Source: Polynucleobacter parvulilacunae (lineage in GTDB: Bacteria > Pseudomonadota > Gammaproteobacteria > Burkholderiales > Burkholderiaceae). Taken from it: 64,000 nucleotides of DNA. Each line of letters opens with the position of its first letter. Positions within the stretch are counted from its first letter, which is position 1. Position numbers and translations under genes: made by a program. The DNA lies in the NCBI RefSeq assembly GCF_018881715.1, contig NZ_JACVPW010000003.1, positions 104,883 through 168,882 on the forward strand, read 5' to 3'. Positions 27,589 to 38,578 of the stretch are shown piece by piece. The notes beneath the pieces were generated by a model that was not told where the DNA came from, made no database searches, and saw nothing but the letters and a program-made list of their open reading frames with translations.

Positions 27589-29008
27589 AGGAGATAAGCC
27601 GGTCAATATTGAGGTGATTGAGCCAATCAAAGTGGAAGCCCTAGATTTAGATGCCCAGGGTATTGCGCGCCTAGCCCCCAGCGAAGAAGAAGCTTCCCAG
27701 GGTCAAAGTGGTAAGGTTATCTTTATTAAAGGTGCATTGCCAACAGAATTGGTGACCTACACCATCACTAGTAATAAAGCGCGTTTTAGTAAGGCAAAGG
27801 TGCGAGACATACTCAAGCCTGCAGTATTTAGAGCTGAACCTAAATGCAAGGCTTTTGGTGTATGCGGTGGCTGCACGATGCAGCATTTAGATATTCGTGC
27901 GCAAGTAGCTATGAAGCAGCGCGTCCTCGAAGATGATTTGCATCATATCGCCAAAGTGAAGCCAGAAGAAATTCTGCGCCCGATGGGTGGCCCCGCTTGG
28001 GAATATCGTCACCGCGCACGTTTAAGTGCCGTCAATCGCTCCATTAAAAAAGGTACGGTACTGATTGGCTTTCATGAGGGTAAGAGTGGCTATGTAGCTG
28101 ACATGCTTGCTTGTGAGATCTTGCCTAAGCATGTCTCCGATTTATTGCCGGAGATGCGCAAATTGGTAATGGGTTTATCGATTGTTGATCGCATGCCACA
28201 AATAGAAATTGCAGTTGGCGAGCCTGAAGATGCACTATCGGATGACCCTAAAAAATCTAAGCCAGTCACCGCATTAGTGTTTCGTAATCTCAAACCCTTA
28301 ACGACTGAAGATGAGCAGCTCTTGCGAGCGTTTGCAGATCAGCATCAGGTCTGGATGTGGTTACAGCCTAAAGGTATTGAGACGGTGGCGCCGTTTTATC
28401 CTGAGACTGGCAAGCTTTGCTATCGTCTGCCTGAGTTTGAAATCGAGATGCCATTTAAGCCTGCGGATTTCACGCAGGTAAATCATATGATGAACCGCGC
28501 ATTGGTGAGCAGAGCGATTCGGTTGTTGGAAGTCAAAGAAACAGACCGAGTATTGGATCTCTTCTGTGGAATTGGTAATTTCACATTACCCCTTGCTAGA
28601 AAAGCAAAACAAGTTTTAGGCATTGAAGGTTTAGAGAGCTTGACGACTCGAGCAAAAGCAAATGCAGAACATAACGGACTCGTTGATAAAGCGAGCTTCA
28701 TGCAAAGCGATTTATTTTTAGTAACAACAGAAACAATCACATCCTGGGGTAAAGCGGAGCGCTGGTTGATGGATCCACCACGTGAAGGTGCAATGGAGAT
28801 TTGTAAAGCGCTAGCAGAATTGCATCTACAACAAAGCGACTTGCTTCCCCGGCGCATTGTCTATGTCTCTTGCAATCCTAAAACCTTGGCTAGGGATGTG
28901 GAGATCTTGTGCCACCAGGCGGACTACCGATTGAGTAGCGCAGGGATTATTAATATGTTCCCGCACACCTCCCACGTCGAGTCGATGGCAGTTTTTGATA
29001 GGTTATAG
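27581..29008 (+). CDS. rlmD: 23S rRNA (uracil-1939-C5) methyltransferase
   Basis: A 475-residue SAM-dependent RNA methyltransferase. It has an N-terminal TRAM domain (I-K-V-E-A-L-D-L-D-A-Q-G-I-A-R), then an iron-sulfur cysteine set C-K-A-F-G-V-C-G-G-C with a fourth Cys in M-L-A-C-E-I-L. The SAM site is V-L-D-L-F-C-G-I-G-N-F-T-L-P, and the catalytic cysteine is in Y-V-S-C-N-P-K-T-L-A-R-D. I chose ATG 27581; an upstream in-frame extension lies inside the exonuclease gene. Target position is by family analogy with E. coli RlmD. Confidence 0.92.
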   Translation: MRRGDKPVNIEVIEPIKVEALDLDAQGIARLAPSEEEASQGQSGKVIFIKGALPTELVTYTITSNKARFSKAKVRDILKPAVFRAEPKCKAFGVCGGCTMQHLDIRAQVAMKQRVLEDDLHHIAKVKPEEILRPMGGPAWEYRHRARLSAVNRSIKKGTVLIGFHEGKSGYVADMLACEILPKHVSDLLPEMRKLVMGLSIVDRMPQIEIAVGEPEDALSDDPKKSKPVTALVFRNLKPLTTEDEQLLRAFADQHQVWMWLQPKGIETVAPFYPETGKLCYRLPEFEIEMPFKPADFTQVNHMMNRALVSRAIRLLEVKETDRVLDLFCGIGNFTLPLARKAKQVLGIEGLESLTTRAKANAEHNGLVDKASFMQSDLFLVTTETITSWGKAERWLMDPPREGAMEICKALAELHLQQSDLLPRRIVYVSCNPKTLARDVEILCHQADYRLSSAGIINMFPHTSHVESMAVFDRL

Positions 29009-29061
29009 CTATTTGATATAGTGATAAATAATAAATAAAAAAGTATTGGAGGCGTAGTCAG

Positions 29062-29616
29062 ATGAAGAAATTGGCATTTTTGCTGTGCGTTTTAGCGACC
29101 CCTTTTGCTTATGGCCAATCGCAAAACTTTGAAGGTTTTGGTTTGTCTGTGGACTATGCATTAAATTCTATTACTGACATATCAACACCAGGCGGATCGG
29201 TAACTAGTCGAAGCGGAATTCCCAGCATCACCGCTGATGTTTATAAAGCTATTAATGATCAATGGCTAGTCGGTGGATATGGTAGCTATGATTTGGCCAC
29301 AACGGATACTTCAGGCTCCGACCCGGATGCGCAGCACCCAATGGAAGCTGGTGGAAAAGTGGCTTATGCATTTACTGAAAATTTATTGGGCTATATCAAG
29401 CTCGGATGGTCTTGGTCCAAGTACTCTTCGCCTGGCTACTATCAATGGCTGAATGGACCAAGTTACGGTATTGGGGCTGAGTATCTACTCAACAAGCATC
29501 TCTTTACTAGAGTGGAAGTGTCACAACAAAACTATAAAACCATTCAATGGAATGATGGCTCAACCGACAAGGTTAATATCAATAGCTATGGCGTTTCTCT
29601 GGGTTGGCGTTTTTAG
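29062..29616 (+). CDS. Small outer membrane beta-barrel protein
   Basis: A 184-residue exported protein. The signal peptide (residues 1-18) ends F-A-Y-G-Q. The mature part has glycine- and aromatic-rich alternating strands such as G-F-G-L-S-V-D-Y and I-G-A-E-Y-L, ending in G-V-S-L-G-W-R-F, with a terminal Phe for BAM assembly. It resembles the opacity/OmpA-like eight-strand barrels. The role is unknown. GGAGG in front of ATG 29062 is a good ribosome site and a terminator follows at 29654. Confidence 0.75.
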   Translation: MKKLAFLLCVLATPFAYGQSQNFEGFGLSVDYALNSITDISTPGGSVTSRSGIPSITADVYKAINDQWLVGGYGSYDLATTDTSGSDPDAQHPMEAGGKVAYAFTENLLGYIKLGWSWSKYSSPGYYQWLNGPSYGIGAEYLLNKHLFTRVEVSQQNYKTIQWNDGSTDKVNINSYGVSLGWRF

Positions 29617-29653
29617 TCTCTCGGACTTAAATTTCTCCGGCTCGTAATATTCG

Positions 29654-29694
29654 CACCAAAAGGGCGCAAATTCAGCGCTCTCTTGGTGTTTTTC
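29654..29694 (+). terminator. Intrinsic terminator after the beta-barrel gene
   Basis: CACCAA (29654-29659) pairs with TTGGTG (29683-29688), with an inner GCGC/GCGC pairing, followed by TTTTT. Confidence 0.75.
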
Positions 29695-29801
29695 GCCTTT
29701 GGCCGGGCATTCTAAGTATTTTCCTGTCTTATAGAAGAGTAGATTAAGCTTGTGTAGTGAATCTTGCTGCCAATCAGTCCATTTACTTTTGGGGGTACAT
29801 C

Positions 29802-29882
29802 ATGAAAGCCTCAGATAGTTTTGCTCTCTTGTTTATTTTGATAGCGCTGTCTTATGCGGTGAGTATATTTGTAGCAACTTAA
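29802..29882 (+). CDS. Candidate 26-residue membrane peptide
   Basis: ATG 29802 is preceded by GGGGGT (29791-29796) and encodes 26 residues: a short polar start (M-K-A-S-D-S) and one hydrophobic span F-A-L-L-F-I-L-I-A-L-S-Y-A-V-S-I-F-V. Its size and layout resemble the small subunits and regulators of membrane complexes. It lies in a 360-base stretch between two terminators with no other gene, so it would need its own promoter. I do not recognise it. Confidence 0.4.
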   Translation: MKASDSFALLFILIALSYAVSIFVAT

Positions 29883-29920
29883 TTTGCTTGCTGTAAGCCA
29901 AGGAGCATTTAGTGCTCAAA

Positions 29921-29942
29921 GAAAAAGGCGCCCGCAGGCGCC
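29921..29942 (-). terminator. Intrinsic terminator of the Bax-inhibitor-1 family gene
   Basis: On the minus strand GGCGCC-TGCG-GGCGCC is a perfect 6-bp stem with a tetraloop, followed by TTTTTCTTT. Confidence 0.85.
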
Positions 29943-29980
29943 TTAGAGAACATCACACTTTGCAGTGCGCTAAATTCCTT

Positions 29981-30682
29981 TTAGTCTCTATTGCCACCAA
30001 CAATGCCCAATAATGCGAGCAAGTTGGTAAAGACGTTATACACATCCAAGTAGATTGCTAGGGTAGCCATGATGTAGTTGGTCTCACCGCCATTGATGAC
30101 ACGTTGTACATCAACCAAGATGAAGGCGGAGAAGATCGCGATAGCCAGCACCATCACAGTCAACATCAAAGCAGGTAACTGTAACCAGATGTTTGCAAGG
30201 GAAGCAACGATCAAGAGCAGTACGCCAACCATCAGCCATTTGCCCATGCCAGCAAAGTCACTCTTGCTTACAGTGGCAATGGTTGCCATGGTTGCGAAGA
30301 TTGCAGCTGTGCCGCCGAAAGACAGCATGATCAGTGTTGCACCATTGCTATAGCTATTTAAAGTAAAGCCGACTAAACGGGACATCATGATGCCCATGAA
30401 GAAAGTAAAGCCCAGAAGTAGCAGGACGCCTACACCGGTATCTTTATTCTTTTCGATTGCCCAGAAGAAACCAAAGGCAACAGCCATAAACACCATAAAG
30501 CCAATAAATGGGCTGCCTGAGAACAGGTCTAATCCCATGGCAACTCCGAGCCATGCCCCAATCACTGTTGGAACCATGGAGAGCGCCAAGAGGGCGTAGG
30601 TATTACGCAGTACGCGGTTGCGTACCTGGACAGTGCTAATTGAGCCGGTTTGGCCAAAGCCGTAAGAGTTCAGATCACTCAT
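29981..30682 (-). CDS. Bax inhibitor-1/YccA family inner membrane protein
   Basis: A 233-residue protein with seven predicted membrane helices after a short polar N-terminus (M-S-D-L-N-S-Y-G-F-G-Q). R-N-R-V-L-R-N-T-Y-A-L-L-A-L-S-M precedes the first helix and an acidic Y-L-D-V-Y-N-V-F-T-N-L-L-A-L-L ends it, both typical of the BI-1/TMBIM family. In E. coli, YccA modulates FtsH proteolysis and YbhL is a paralogue, so a link to the HflKC genes further on is possible but unproven. I chose ATG 30682 because GAAGGAGTC precedes it; the open frame runs 28 codons further upstream without a ribosome site. Confidence 0.9.
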   Translation of the reverse strand: MSDLNSYGFGQTGSISTVQVRNRVLRNTYALLALSMVPTVIGAWLGVAMGLDLFSGSPFIGFMVFMAVAFGFFWAIEKNKDTGVGVLLLLGFTFFMGIMMSRLVGFTLNSYSNGATLIMLSFGGTAAIFATMATIATVSKSDFAGMGKWLMVGVLLLIVASLANIWLQLPALMLTVMVLAIAIFSAFILVDVQRVINGGETNYIMATLAIYLDVYNVFTNLLALLGIVGGNRD

Positions 30683-30861
30683 ATTGACTCCTTCTTTTTC
30701 ATAGTTAATACAAGAGCCCATGTAGGGCTGTTGAGGATAAGTATAGACAAAACACCCCAATTTCAAGCCCCCACAGAAAAGACCTACAAATTAAAGGCTT
30801 ATGCCCTGTAAATTCAAGGGCTTAGCCCTACAGACATAGGGGTAAATACGGTCAGGCAATG

Positions 30862-30867
30862 TATAAT
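30862..30867 (+). promoter_or_regulatory. -10 element upstream of ndk
   Basis: TATAAT lies about 76 bases before ndk, at the head of the long housekeeping gene run. No good -35 is visible at 16-18 bases. A small AGGGC-TTA-GCCCT hairpin lies upstream (around 30817-30829). Confidence 0.4.
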
Positions 30868-30943
30868 TCGGGGGTCGCTGGAGTGGGGCGGGTTATTAGT
30901 CCAATCCCAGCAAATACCTTTGAAATCACTATTGGAGTCTTGA

Positions 30944-31369
30944 ATGGCAATTGAACGCACCCTTTCTATTATCAAACCTGATGCTGTCGCTAAAAACGTC
31001 ATCGGCAAAATCTATGACCGTTTTGAATCTGCTGGTTTGAAGATTGTTGCTTCCAGAATGGCGCATTTGTCACAAAATGAAGCAGAGCAGTTCTACGGCG
31101 TTCACAAAGACCGTCCTTTCTTCAAAGACTTGGTGAGCTTCATGATCTCCGGCCCTGTAATGATTCAAGTATTGCAAGGCGAAGGCGCTATTGCTAAGAA
31201 TCGTGACTTGATGGGCGCGACTGATCCTAAGAAAGCAGAAAAAGGCACAATCCGTGCTGACTTTGCTGACAGCATCGATGCAAACGCTGTTCACGGTTCT
31301 GACGCTCCTGAAACAGCTGCTGTGGAAGTTGCTTTCTTCTTCCCTGGTATGAATGTTTTCAATCGTTAA
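30944..31369 (+). CDS. ndk: Nucleoside diphosphate kinase
   Basis: A 141-residue enzyme that passes phosphate from ATP to other nucleoside diphosphates through a phosphohistidine. It starts [14 protein letters not shown] and the active His lies in N-A-V-H-G-S-D (near residue 117), with the family ending F-F-F-P. It is the first gene of the ndk-rlmN-ispG-hisS run, an order typical of beta- and gammaproteobacteria. Confidence 0.97.
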   Translation: MAIERTLSIIKPDAVAKNVIGKIYDRFESAGLKIVASRMAHLSQNEAEQFYGVHKDRPFFKDLVSFMISGPVMIQVLQGEGAIAKNRDLMGATDPKKAEKGTIRADFADSIDANAVHGSDAPETAAVEVAFFFPGMNVFNR

Positions 31370-31415
31370 TCGACGATTGCTAACGAACAACCTATTTAAC
31401 TAATAAGTAGGCGCA

Positions 31416-32624
31416 TTGACCTCCCCGCGCGTAAATCTCTTAGATTTTGACGCTGACCAAATGGCAGCGTATGTCGCGGGGTTGAATGAAAAGCCCTTTA
31501 GGGCAAAGCAGCTCATGCAATGGATACACCAACGTGGTGTTGCTGACATTAATGAGATGAGTGATTTAGCAAAAAGCTTTCGAGCAACTTTGCTAGACAA
31601 AGCAGAAGTACTTTCTCTCCCCGTAATTAAAGACGAACACGCCGCTGATGGTACCCGCAAGTGGTTGCTGGACGTGGGCGCCGGTAATGCAGTGGAGTCT
31701 GTTTTTATTCCTGAAGATGACCGCGGCACCTTGTGCATTTCATCTCAGGCAGGTTGTGCAGTGAATTGCCGCTTTTGCTCAACAGGGCATCAAGGCTTCT
31801 CTCGTAATCTGACTTCCGGTGAAATCATCGGACAACTTTGGTTCGCTGAGCATCTATTGCGTAATGATCCAGAAGCTATTCGCAGAATTGAAAAATTTCC
31901 AACTCCAGGCTGGGAGCACACAGGTCGTGTGATTTCCAACGTGGTGATGATGGGTATGGGCGAGCCTTTACTTAACTATGACAACGTCGTTTCTGCATTG
32001 CGTTTAATGCTCGATGACAGAGCCTATGGTTTATCTCGTCGTCGTGTGACGGTTTCTACATCTGGCGTAGTGCCCATGATTGATCGTCTTGCGCAAGATT
32101 GCCCAGTCGCATTAGCAGTTTCTCTGCATGCACCGAATGATGCATTGCGTGATCAATTGGTGCCGCTGAATCAAAAATATCCCTTACGTGAATTGCTAGA
32201 TGCGTGTGAGCGTTACCTACCATTCGCACCAAGAGACTTCCTGACCTTTGAATATTGCATGCTCGATGGTGTGAATGACTCGGATATTCAGGCAAAAGAA
32301 TTGGTGCGCCTGCTTAGAAACATTAAGTGCAAGATTAATCTCATTCCATTTAACCCATTCCCAGAGTCTGGGTTAAAGCGTTCACCAGCTCAGCGGGTCA
32401 ATGCATTTGCTGGCATCTTGCTGGATGCAGGTATGGTAGCCACAGTACGCAAGACCCGTGGTGATGACATTGCTGCGGCTTGTGGTCAATTGGCGGGTGA
32501 TGTGGTTGATCGTACCCGCGTGCGTGAACGTGATGTCCACAGTGCCGAGATCGAAATCGAAGAAGTGGAATCCGATGAGCGGTCAAATGAGCACCCCATT
32601 GAGTGGCTCAAAAAGTTAAATTAA
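31416..32624 (+). CDS. rlmN: Dual-specificity RNA methyltransferase RlmN
   Basis: A 402-residue radical-SAM enzyme that methylates adenine C2 in 23S rRNA (A2503) and tRNA (A37). The radical-SAM cluster is C-A-V-N-C-R-F-C (C-x3-C-x2-C), and [10 protein letters not shown] is the SAM-binding segment. A C-terminal Cys (in A-A-C-G-Q-L) and the earlier Cys in the C-M-L region fit the methyl-transfer pair. Start is TTG 31416 with a weak AGTAGGCG ribosome site. The acidic C-terminal tail is lineage-specific. Confidence 0.95.
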   Translation: MTSPRVNLLDFDADQMAAYVAGLNEKPFRAKQLMQWIHQRGVADINEMSDLAKSFRATLLDKAEVLSLPVIKDEHAADGTRKWLLDVGAGNAVESVFIPEDDRGTLCISSQAGCAVNCRFCSTGHQGFSRNLTSGEIIGQLWFAEHLLRNDPEAIRRIEKFPTPGWEHTGRVISNVVMMGMGEPLLNYDNVVSALRLMLDDRAYGLSRRRVTVSTSGVVPMIDRLAQDCPVALAVSLHAPNDALRDQLVPLNQKYPLRELLDACERYLPFAPRDFLTFEYCMLDGVNDSDIQAKELVRLLRNIKCKINLIPFNPFPESGLKRSPAQRVNAFAGILLDAGMVATVRKTRGDDIAAACGQLAGDVVDRTRVRERDVHSAEIEIEEVESDERSNEHPIEWLKKLN

Positions 32625-32646
32625 AGATTAGATTCCGATTAATCCA

Positions 32647-33927
32647 ATGAGTTCTAATAATTCTTTGCCGCCATTACCGAATTTACCTTTGGGCCCTTCG
32701 CCTAAGCGACCAACACGTCAAGCAACGGTTGCTTGGAAGACAAACGTCATCACTGTTGGTGGTGATGCACCTGTTCGTGTGCAGTCAATGACAAATACCG
32801 ATACTGCTGATGCGGTGGGTACAGCGATTCAGGTGAAAGAACTAGCGCGCGCTGGTTCGGAGATGGTGCGCATTACTGTAGATACACCAGCTGCTGCAGC
32901 AGCGGTGCCTTATATTCGTGAGCAGTTAGACAAGATGGATGTCTTAGTACCATTGATTGGCGACTTCCACTACAACGGGCACACTTTATTAAATGATTTT
33001 CCAGAGTGCGCTAAAGCGCTCTCAAAGTACCGTATCAATCCAGGTAATGTGGGTAAGGGCGCTAAGCGCGATCCACAATTTGCGCAGATGATCGAAGCCG
33101 CTTGTAAATACGATAAGCCTATTCGGATTGGCGTGAACTGGGGTAGCTTGGATCAGGATCTTCTGGCATCCATCATGGATAGCAATGCTGCTTTAGCAGT
33201 TCCAAAAACTGCGCAAGAAGTAATGATTGAGGCCTTGATTCAATCTGCTTTGCAGTCCGCAGAAAAAGCGGTTGAGTTTGGCATGAACCCCGATCAAATT
33301 TTGCTGTCTTGCAAAGTGAGTAATGTACAAGACCTAGTTGCCGTATATCGTGATCTCTCCCGTCGCTCTGACTATCCCTTACATTTAGGTTTAACTGAAG
33401 CGGGTATGGGTAGCAAAGGAATTGTTTCTTCTACTGCTGCGATGGGTATTTTGTTGCAGGAAGGTATTGGCGACACGATTCGTGTTTCCTTAACGCCTGA
33501 CCCAGGCGCCCCTCGTGAAAACGAAGTGATTGTTGCCCAAGAGATTTTGCAAACTATGGGCCTACGCAATTTCACGCCAATGGTAATTGCGTGTCCTGGT
33601 TGTGGCAGAACAACTAGTACAACTTTCCAAGAGTTGGCAGCCAATATCCAGTCTTATCTTCGCCAACAAATGCCGGTTTGGAAGAAAACCCATCCTGGCG
33701 TAGAGAATATGAATGTAGCCGTAATGGGTTGTATCGTGAATGGCCCGGGCGAGAGCAAGCATGCCAATATTGGTATTTCATTACCAGGAACGGGTGAAAC
33801 TCCGGCCGCGCCAGTATTTGTGGATGGAGTGAAGGTCAAAACCCTACGTGGTGAGAAAATCGCTGAAGAGTTTCAGGTGATTGTTGATGAGTACGTCAAA
33901 CAAAATTACGCAGCAAAAGTTGAATAA
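32647..33927 (+). CDS. ispG: 4-hydroxy-3-methylbut-2-enyl-diphosphate synthase
   Basis: A 426-residue 4Fe-4S enzyme of the MEP isoprenoid pathway that makes HMBPP from MEcPP. The N-terminal TIM barrel begins with [10 protein letters not shown]. The cluster ligands are in C-P-G-C-G-R-T and [10 protein letters not shown]. It is the short bacterial form without the extra plant-type domain. It lies 22 bases after rlmN and 24 before hisS. Confidence 0.97.
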   Translation: MSSNNSLPPLPNLPLGPSPKRPTRQATVAWKTNVITVGGDAPVRVQSMTNTDTADAVGTAIQVKELARAGSEMVRITVDTPAAAAAVPYIREQLDKMDVLVPLIGDFHYNGHTLLNDFPECAKALSKYRINPGNVGKGAKRDPQFAQMIEAACKYDKPIRIGVNWGSLDQDLLASIMDSNAALAVPKTAQEVMIEALIQSALQSAEKAVEFGMNPDQILLSCKVSNVQDLVAVYRDLSRRSDYPLHLGLTEAGMGSKGIVSSTAAMGILLQEGIGDTIRVSLTPDPGAPRENEVIVAQEILQTMGLRNFTPMVIACPGCGRTTSTTFQELAANIQSYLRQQMPVWKKTHPGVENMNVAVMGCIVNGPGESKHANIGISLPGTGETPAAPVFVDGVKVKTLRGEKIAEEFQVIVDEYVKQNYAAKVE

Positions 33928-33951
33928 AGCCAAGCTAGAACAAGAATAAAA

Positions 33952-35292
33952 ATGACTGATCAAAGTAAAGACCAAAAGCCACAGGCCAAAGTTCAAAAGA
34001 CGCAAAAGATCAATGGCGTGCGTGGCATGAATGATCTGCTGCCTGCAGATGCCGCTCAGTGGGCGCACCTTGAGCATGTCTTGCGTGATCTCACACGTGC
34101 TTATGGTTATGAATTCATGAGAACGCCGATTGTTGAAGCAACCGCAGTATTTCAACGTGGCATTGGTGAGGTTACTGACATTGTTGAAAAAGAAATGTAT
34201 TCCTTTGAGGATCGCTTAAATGGTGAGCAACTGACTTTACGTCCTGAAGGCACAGCTGCTTTAGTGCGTTCTGTTATTGAGAATAACTTGCTCTACGAAG
34301 GACCAAAGCGTCTTTGGTATACAGGTCCCATGTTCCGTCACGAGCGCCCACAACGTGGTCGCTATCGCCAATTCCACCAGTTTGGTATTGAGGCTTTAGG
34401 CTTCTCAGGCCCTGATATTGATGCGGAAATTATTCTCATGGGTCAGCGCCTCTGGGATGAGCTGGGTTTGAAGGGCGTGCGTCTAGAAATTAACTCTCTT
34501 GGTCAGGCACCTGAGCGTGCAGAGCACCGCGCTGCCTTGGTAACGTATTTTGAGAAGAATAAAGAGGGGCTTGATGAAGATTCGCAGCGTCGTCTTCTCA
34601 CTAATCCACTAAGAATTTTGGATTCTAAAAATCCAGAAATGCAGGCATTAATTGAAGGCGCGCCAAAGTTATTGGATTTCTTGGGTGAAGAGTCCCTTAA
34701 GCATTTCAATGCCGTACAAGCATTGCTCAAGGCCAATAACATTCCCTGCAAAATCAATCCACGTTTAGTGCGTGGCTTGGATTACTATAACCTCACCGTC
34801 TTTGAATGGGTGACTGATGAATTAGGTGCTCAAGGCACGATTGCGGGTGGTGGACGTTACGACCCCTTGATCGAGCGCATGGGTGGTAAAGCTGCACCTG
34901 CTTGTGGTTGGGCTATGGGTATGGAGCGTGTTTTGGAATTGATGAAGGTTTCTGGATCATTGCCAGAAGCTCAGGTTCAATGCGATATCTTTGTATTGCA
35001 TCAAGGTGGCGAGACTTTGACGGCCGCCATGATTATTGCTGAGCGCTTACGTAGTGCTGGTATCGATACTATTCTTTTCTGCCCTCCAGACGGTCAATCT
35101 GCTAGCTTTAAGTCCCAAATGAAGAAGGCGGATAGTAGCGGGGCCGCTTTTGCGGTCATTATTGGCCCAGATGAATTGGCTAAGAATGAGGCCCAACTGA
35201 AGGATTTACGTGGCACGGGTGAGCAAAAGTCTGTTCCCTTGGATGATGTCCTGGGAGCGTCAATTGATGCCCTAGTAGGCGCCTCCGAATAG
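33952..35292 (+). CDS. hisS: Histidyl-tRNA synthetase
   Basis: A 446-residue class II synthetase. Class II motif 2 is around [27 protein letters not shown] is conserved, R-G-L-D-Y-Y-N is the second histidine-binding motif and G-G-R-Y-D is motif 3. The C-terminal anticodon domain follows. The Lys/Gln-rich first 20 residues precede the usual start [11 protein letters not shown] paralogue, hisZ, is encoded further along. Confidence 0.97.
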   Translation: MTDQSKDQKPQAKVQKTQKINGVRGMNDLLPADAAQWAHLEHVLRDLTRAYGYEFMRTPIVEATAVFQRGIGEVTDIVEKEMYSFEDRLNGEQLTLRPEGTAALVRSVIENNLLYEGPKRLWYTGPMFRHERPQRGRYRQFHQFGIEALGFSGPDIDAEIILMGQRLWDELGLKGVRLEINSLGQAPERAEHRAALVTYFEKNKEGLDEDSQRRLLTNPLRILDSKNPEMQALIEGAPKLLDFLGEESLKHFNAVQALLKANNIPCKINPRLVRGLDYYNLTVFEWVTDELGAQGTIAGGGRYDPLIERMGGKAAPACGWAMGMERVLELMKVSGSLPEAQVQCDIFVLHQGGETLTAAMIIAERLRSAGIDTILFCPPDGQSASFKSQMKKADSSGAAFAVIIGPDELAKNEAQLKDLRGTGEQKSVPLDDVLGASIDALVGASE

Positions 35293-35340
35293 AATTAAGC
35301 TAATACACCATTAATTACTAATAAATGAGTTTGGATTGAC

Positions 35341-36000
35341 ATGCCTTTAGATCTAGAAGAACAAGAACAATTAGACCAATTCAAAGCGTTTTGGCAAAAG
35401 TACCGCAACCTGATTACTGGCGTAATTACTGCTGCCTTATTCGCCTATGCTGCTTACAGTGGATATCAATGGTGGCGTAATAGCCAGGCGCTAGAAGCTT
35501 CTAAGTTGTATGAAACGATGGTAAGCGCTATTGCTAAAGGTGATAAAGATCAGACCTTGCGCGCTACAGACGATCTGCAAAAAGATTTTGGACGTACGCC
35601 TTATGCAGCGATGTCTAGTTTGATTGCTGCGCGTATTGCATCGGACGCCGGTGACACTGCAAAGGCTTTGGATTACTTGCGTTGGGCTGCAAAGAACGCT
35701 TCAAATGATGGTTATCTTGCGTTGGCTAAATTACGCTTGGTGACACAGTTGATTGAGCAGGGCGGCGAGAAAGATTTTGCGGAAGCCAATCAAATCTTGA
35801 ATGAGAAACCCATTGCCGGTTTTGAGTCTTTATGGCTTGAGCGTCGTGGCGATTGGTACTTGGCTCAAAAGAAAAATGCCGAAGCTAAAACAAGTTATCA
35901 AGATGCGTGGAAAAAATTAGATCAAGCAAAAGAGTTTCCTGAAGAGGCGCGACGTCTCTTGAAGGTGAAGCTAGATGCTGTTGGAGGAGTTGCTCAGTGA
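35341..36000 (+). CDS. yfgM: YfgM-like ancillary SecYEG translocon protein
   Basis: A 219-residue single-span membrane protein. It has an acidic N-terminus (L-D-L-E-E-Q-E-Q-L-D-Q), one membrane segment (about 22-43), then a periplasmic tetratricopeptide-like domain. In E. coli YfgM associates with PpiD and the translocon and sits between hisS and bamB, exactly as here. The stop overlaps the bamB start. Confidence 0.88.
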   Translation: MPLDLEEQEQLDQFKAFWQKYRNLITGVITAALFAYAAYSGYQWWRNSQALEASKLYETMVSAIAKGDKDQTLRATDDLQKDFGRTPYAAMSSLIAARIASDAGDTAKALDYLRWAAKNASNDGYLALAKLRLVTQLIEQGGEKDFAEANQILNEKPIAGFESLWLERRGDWYLAQKKNAEAKTSYQDAWKKLDQAKEFPEEARRLLKVKLDAVGGVAQ

Positions 36001-37157
36001 TGATTAAAAAGATGAAGAGCTCGCCAATGCGTATCTGTACTGCTTTGGTATTGGGTTCGTTGGTCATTGCTTTGACAGCTTGCTCCGGCGGCTCTCGAGT
36101 CAGAAAGCCAGCAGAATTAGTTACAGTAAGTAATCAATTTGATTTGCAACCGGTATGGTCTACCAGCATTGGCTCATCAGAAACTTTTAACTTTCATCCA
36201 ATTGTTGCTGGCGATGCAGTGTATGCAGCCTCTCATGGTGGGAACTTGGCAAAGATTGATTTAGCAACTGGCAATAAGGTCTGGTCAGTATCGGTTCCTG
36301 AGAATTTATCGGTTGGCCCTGGCTCTGATGGCCGTACTACCGTTGCTGTAACTACCAAAGGCATGGTCTACGCCTATGATGATGCTGGTAAACCGATCTG
36401 GAATGTCAGTGTTGGCAGTGAAGTATTAAGTGAGCCAGTAGTTGCTGGTGGCGTGGTAATTGTGCGCGCGCTCGACAATCGCTTCATTGGGCTGGATGCA
36501 CAAACTGGCGCCAAAAAATGGACCTATCAGCGTCAGCAATCCGCTTTGTCTTTGCGTGTAGGCTACGGAATGTTGGCTATTAATAATGAAGTGATTGTGA
36601 CGGGTTTTGCCGGCGGACGTTTTGGCATGATTGCCATTGCTAATGGCGGTTTAGTTTGGGAGACCCCAGTTTCATTTCCGAAGGGTTTCTCAGAAATTGA
36701 GCGCTTGAATGATGTGACTGCTAAGCCAAGCATGGAAGGCGATATTCTTTGTGCGGTTTCTTATCAAGGACGTATTGGCTGTGGTCAAGCCCGTACTGGC
36801 AGCCTTTTGTGGTTTAAGGACTATTCAAGTTATACCGGTACTTCACAAAGTACGGATATGGTTTTCTCAGCAAACGAAAAATCCTATGTCACTGCCTTTG
36901 CGACGAAGGACGGCACACAGGTTTGGGAAAATACACAACTCACATATCGTGATGTAGGCGAGTCACTTGCAGTTGGCAGAGTGTTATTAATGGGTGATGC
37001 CCAAGGGTATATCCATGCATTTTCACAGGCGAATGGTGAGATGGTTGCGCGTATTCGTCACGACAGTAGTCCAATCTCGGCTGCCCCCATTGCGGTAGGT
37101 GGCCTCATCTTGGTTCAGTCTCAAGGTGGAAAAATAGCGGCGTACAGTCCAAAATGA
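36000..37157 (+). CDS. bamB: Outer membrane assembly lipoprotein BamB
   Basis: A lipoprotein of about 385 residues in the BAM complex that inserts beta-barrels. The signal peptide ends L-T-A-C-S (lipobox). The rest is an eight-bladed PQQ-type beta-propeller with repeats of the A-x-D-A-x-T-G-x-x-x-W type (for example [11 protein letters not shown]). I chose ATG 36000 (TGATG with the yfgM stop); GTG 35997 is equally possible, with GGAGGAG in front. It ends in ATGA with der. Confidence 0.95.
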   Translation: MIKKMKSSPMRICTALVLGSLVIALTACSGGSRVRKPAELVTVSNQFDLQPVWSTSIGSSETFNFHPIVAGDAVYAASHGGNLAKIDLATGNKVWSVSVPENLSVGPGSDGRTTVAVTTKGMVYAYDDAGKPIWNVSVGSEVLSEPVVAGGVVIVRALDNRFIGLDAQTGAKKWTYQRQQSALSLRVGYGMLAINNEVIVTGFAGGRFGMIAIANGGLVWETPVSFPKGFSEIERLNDVTAKPSMEGDILCAVSYQGRIGCGQARTGSLLWFKDYSSYTGTSQSTDMVFSANEKSYVTAFATKDGTQVWENTQLTYRDVGESLAVGRVLLMGDAQGYIHAFSQANGEMVARIRHDSSPISAAPIAVGGLILVQSQGGKIAAYSPK

Positions 37158-38518
37158 ATCCAGTCATCACTATCGTCGGCCGTCCCAATGTGGGTAAGTC
37201 GACACTCTTTAATCGCCTAACGCGTTCACGTGATGCTTTGGTGGCTGACTTTTCTGGCTTAACCAGGGATCGTCACTATGGTAAAGGCCGCATTGGTGAG
37301 CGTGCATTTATTTGTGTGGACACTGGCGGTTTTGAGCCGGTAGCAAAGACTGGCATTGTTGCCGAAATGGCAAAGCAAACCAAGCAAGCCGTTGCAGAGT
37401 CTGACATTGTGATTTTCTTGGTTGATGGTCGTTTGGGCATGGCGCCGCAAGATCGTGTCATTGCTGACTTCCTGCGTAAGACTGGTAGACCAGTCATCTT
37501 GGCGGTAAATAAAACAGAAGGTATGCAGGCTGGTGTTGTGACTGCCGACTTTCATGAACTCGGTTTGGGCGAGCCATTTCCAATCTCTTCCGCGCATGGT
37601 GATGGTGTTCGTGGTCTGATTGATGACGCATTAGACTCACTAGGCATTGCAGAGCCCGATGAAGATGAATTAGCTAACGATCCAAATCGCCCAATGAAGA
37701 TTGCGGTAGTAGGGCGTCCTAACGTTGGTAAATCTACCTTGATCAATAAGTTGATCGGTGAAGAGCGCGTCATTGCATTTGATATGCCAGGCACTACCCG
37801 TGATGCAATCGAGGTTCCCTTTGAGCGCAATGGCAAGCCATACATCTTGGTTGACACCGCAGGCCTGCGTCGTCGTGGCAAAGTATTTGAGGCAATTGAG
37901 AAGTTCTCGGTTGTTAAAACATTGCAAGCGATTGCCGACTGTAATGTGGTGATCTTGATGTTAGATGCCCAGCAAGATATTTCTGAGCAAGATGCTCACA
38001 TCGCAGGATTTATTGTTGAAGCCGGTCGTGCATTGGTGGTTGCGGTGAACAAGTGGGATGGCCTCGATGCGTATGTAAAAGAGCGCGCTCGTTTAGAGAT
38101 TGCACAAAAGCTGCGCTTCTTAGATTTTGCAAACGTACACCCGATTTCGGCTAAAAAAGGCACAGGCCTAAAGGAGCTCTTTAAAGATGTGGATTTAGCC
38201 TATGCTGCAGCGATGGCAAAACTACCAACGCCACGCCTAACGCGTATTTTGCAAGAGGCTATCGAGCATCAACAGCCAAAACGCGTGGGTATGGGTCGTC
38301 CGAAATTGCGTTATGCCCACCAAGGGGGCATGAACCCCCCAATTGTGGTCATTCATGGCACATCATTGAGTGGGGTTACTGATAGCTATAAACGATACTT
38401 AGAGGGTCGCTTTAGGGATGTCTTTAAGTTGCGTGGAACGCCTTTGCGTATTCAAATGAATACGGCCAAAAACCCCTATGTTGATGACGACAAGGGTAAA
38501 AAAGGCAAAAAACGCTAA
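37154..38518 (+). CDS. der: Ribosome assembly GTPase Der (EngA)
   Basis: A 454-residue GTPase with two tandem G domains, needed for 50S subunit maturation. The first P-loop is [11 protein letters not shown] and the second [16 protein letters not shown] and D-T-A-G-L are the G3 motifs, N-K-x-E and N-K-W-D the G4 motifs. A KH-like C-terminal domain and a Lys-rich tail follow. It overlaps bamB by 4 bases. Confidence 0.97.
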   Translation: MNPVITIVGRPNVGKSTLFNRLTRSRDALVADFSGLTRDRHYGKGRIGERAFICVDTGGFEPVAKTGIVAEMAKQTKQAVAESDIVIFLVDGRLGMAPQDRVIADFLRKTGRPVILAVNKTEGMQAGVVTADFHELGLGEPFPISSAHGDGVRGLIDDALDSLGIAEPDEDELANDPNRPMKIAVVGRPNVGKSTLINKLIGEERVIAFDMPGTTRDAIEVPFERNGKPYILVDTAGLRRRGKVFEAIEKFSVVKTLQAIADCNVVILMLDAQQDISEQDAHIAGFIVEAGRALVVAVNKWDGLDAYVKERARLEIAQKLRFLDFANVHPISAKKGTGLKELFKDVDLAYAAAMAKLPTPRLTRILQEAIEHQQPKRVGMGRPKLRYAHQGGMNPPIVVIHGTSLSGVTDSYKRYLEGRFRDVFKLRGTPLRIQMNTAKNPYVDDDKGKKGKKR

Positions 38519-38549
38519 TTTAGGCTAAGCTTTATTCCTCGACTTGAAA

Positions 38550-38578
38550 TGGGCTTGATTTTTTTAAAAATCGGCCCA
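38550..38578 (+). other. Stem-loop between der and hfq
   Basis: TGGGC (38550-38554) pairs with GCCCA (38574-38578) and GATTTTT (38557-38563) with AAAAATC (38566-38572), a long interrupted stem. There is no T run after it, so it could be an mRNA processing or stability element, or a partial terminator before the hfq promoter. Confidence 0.4.
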
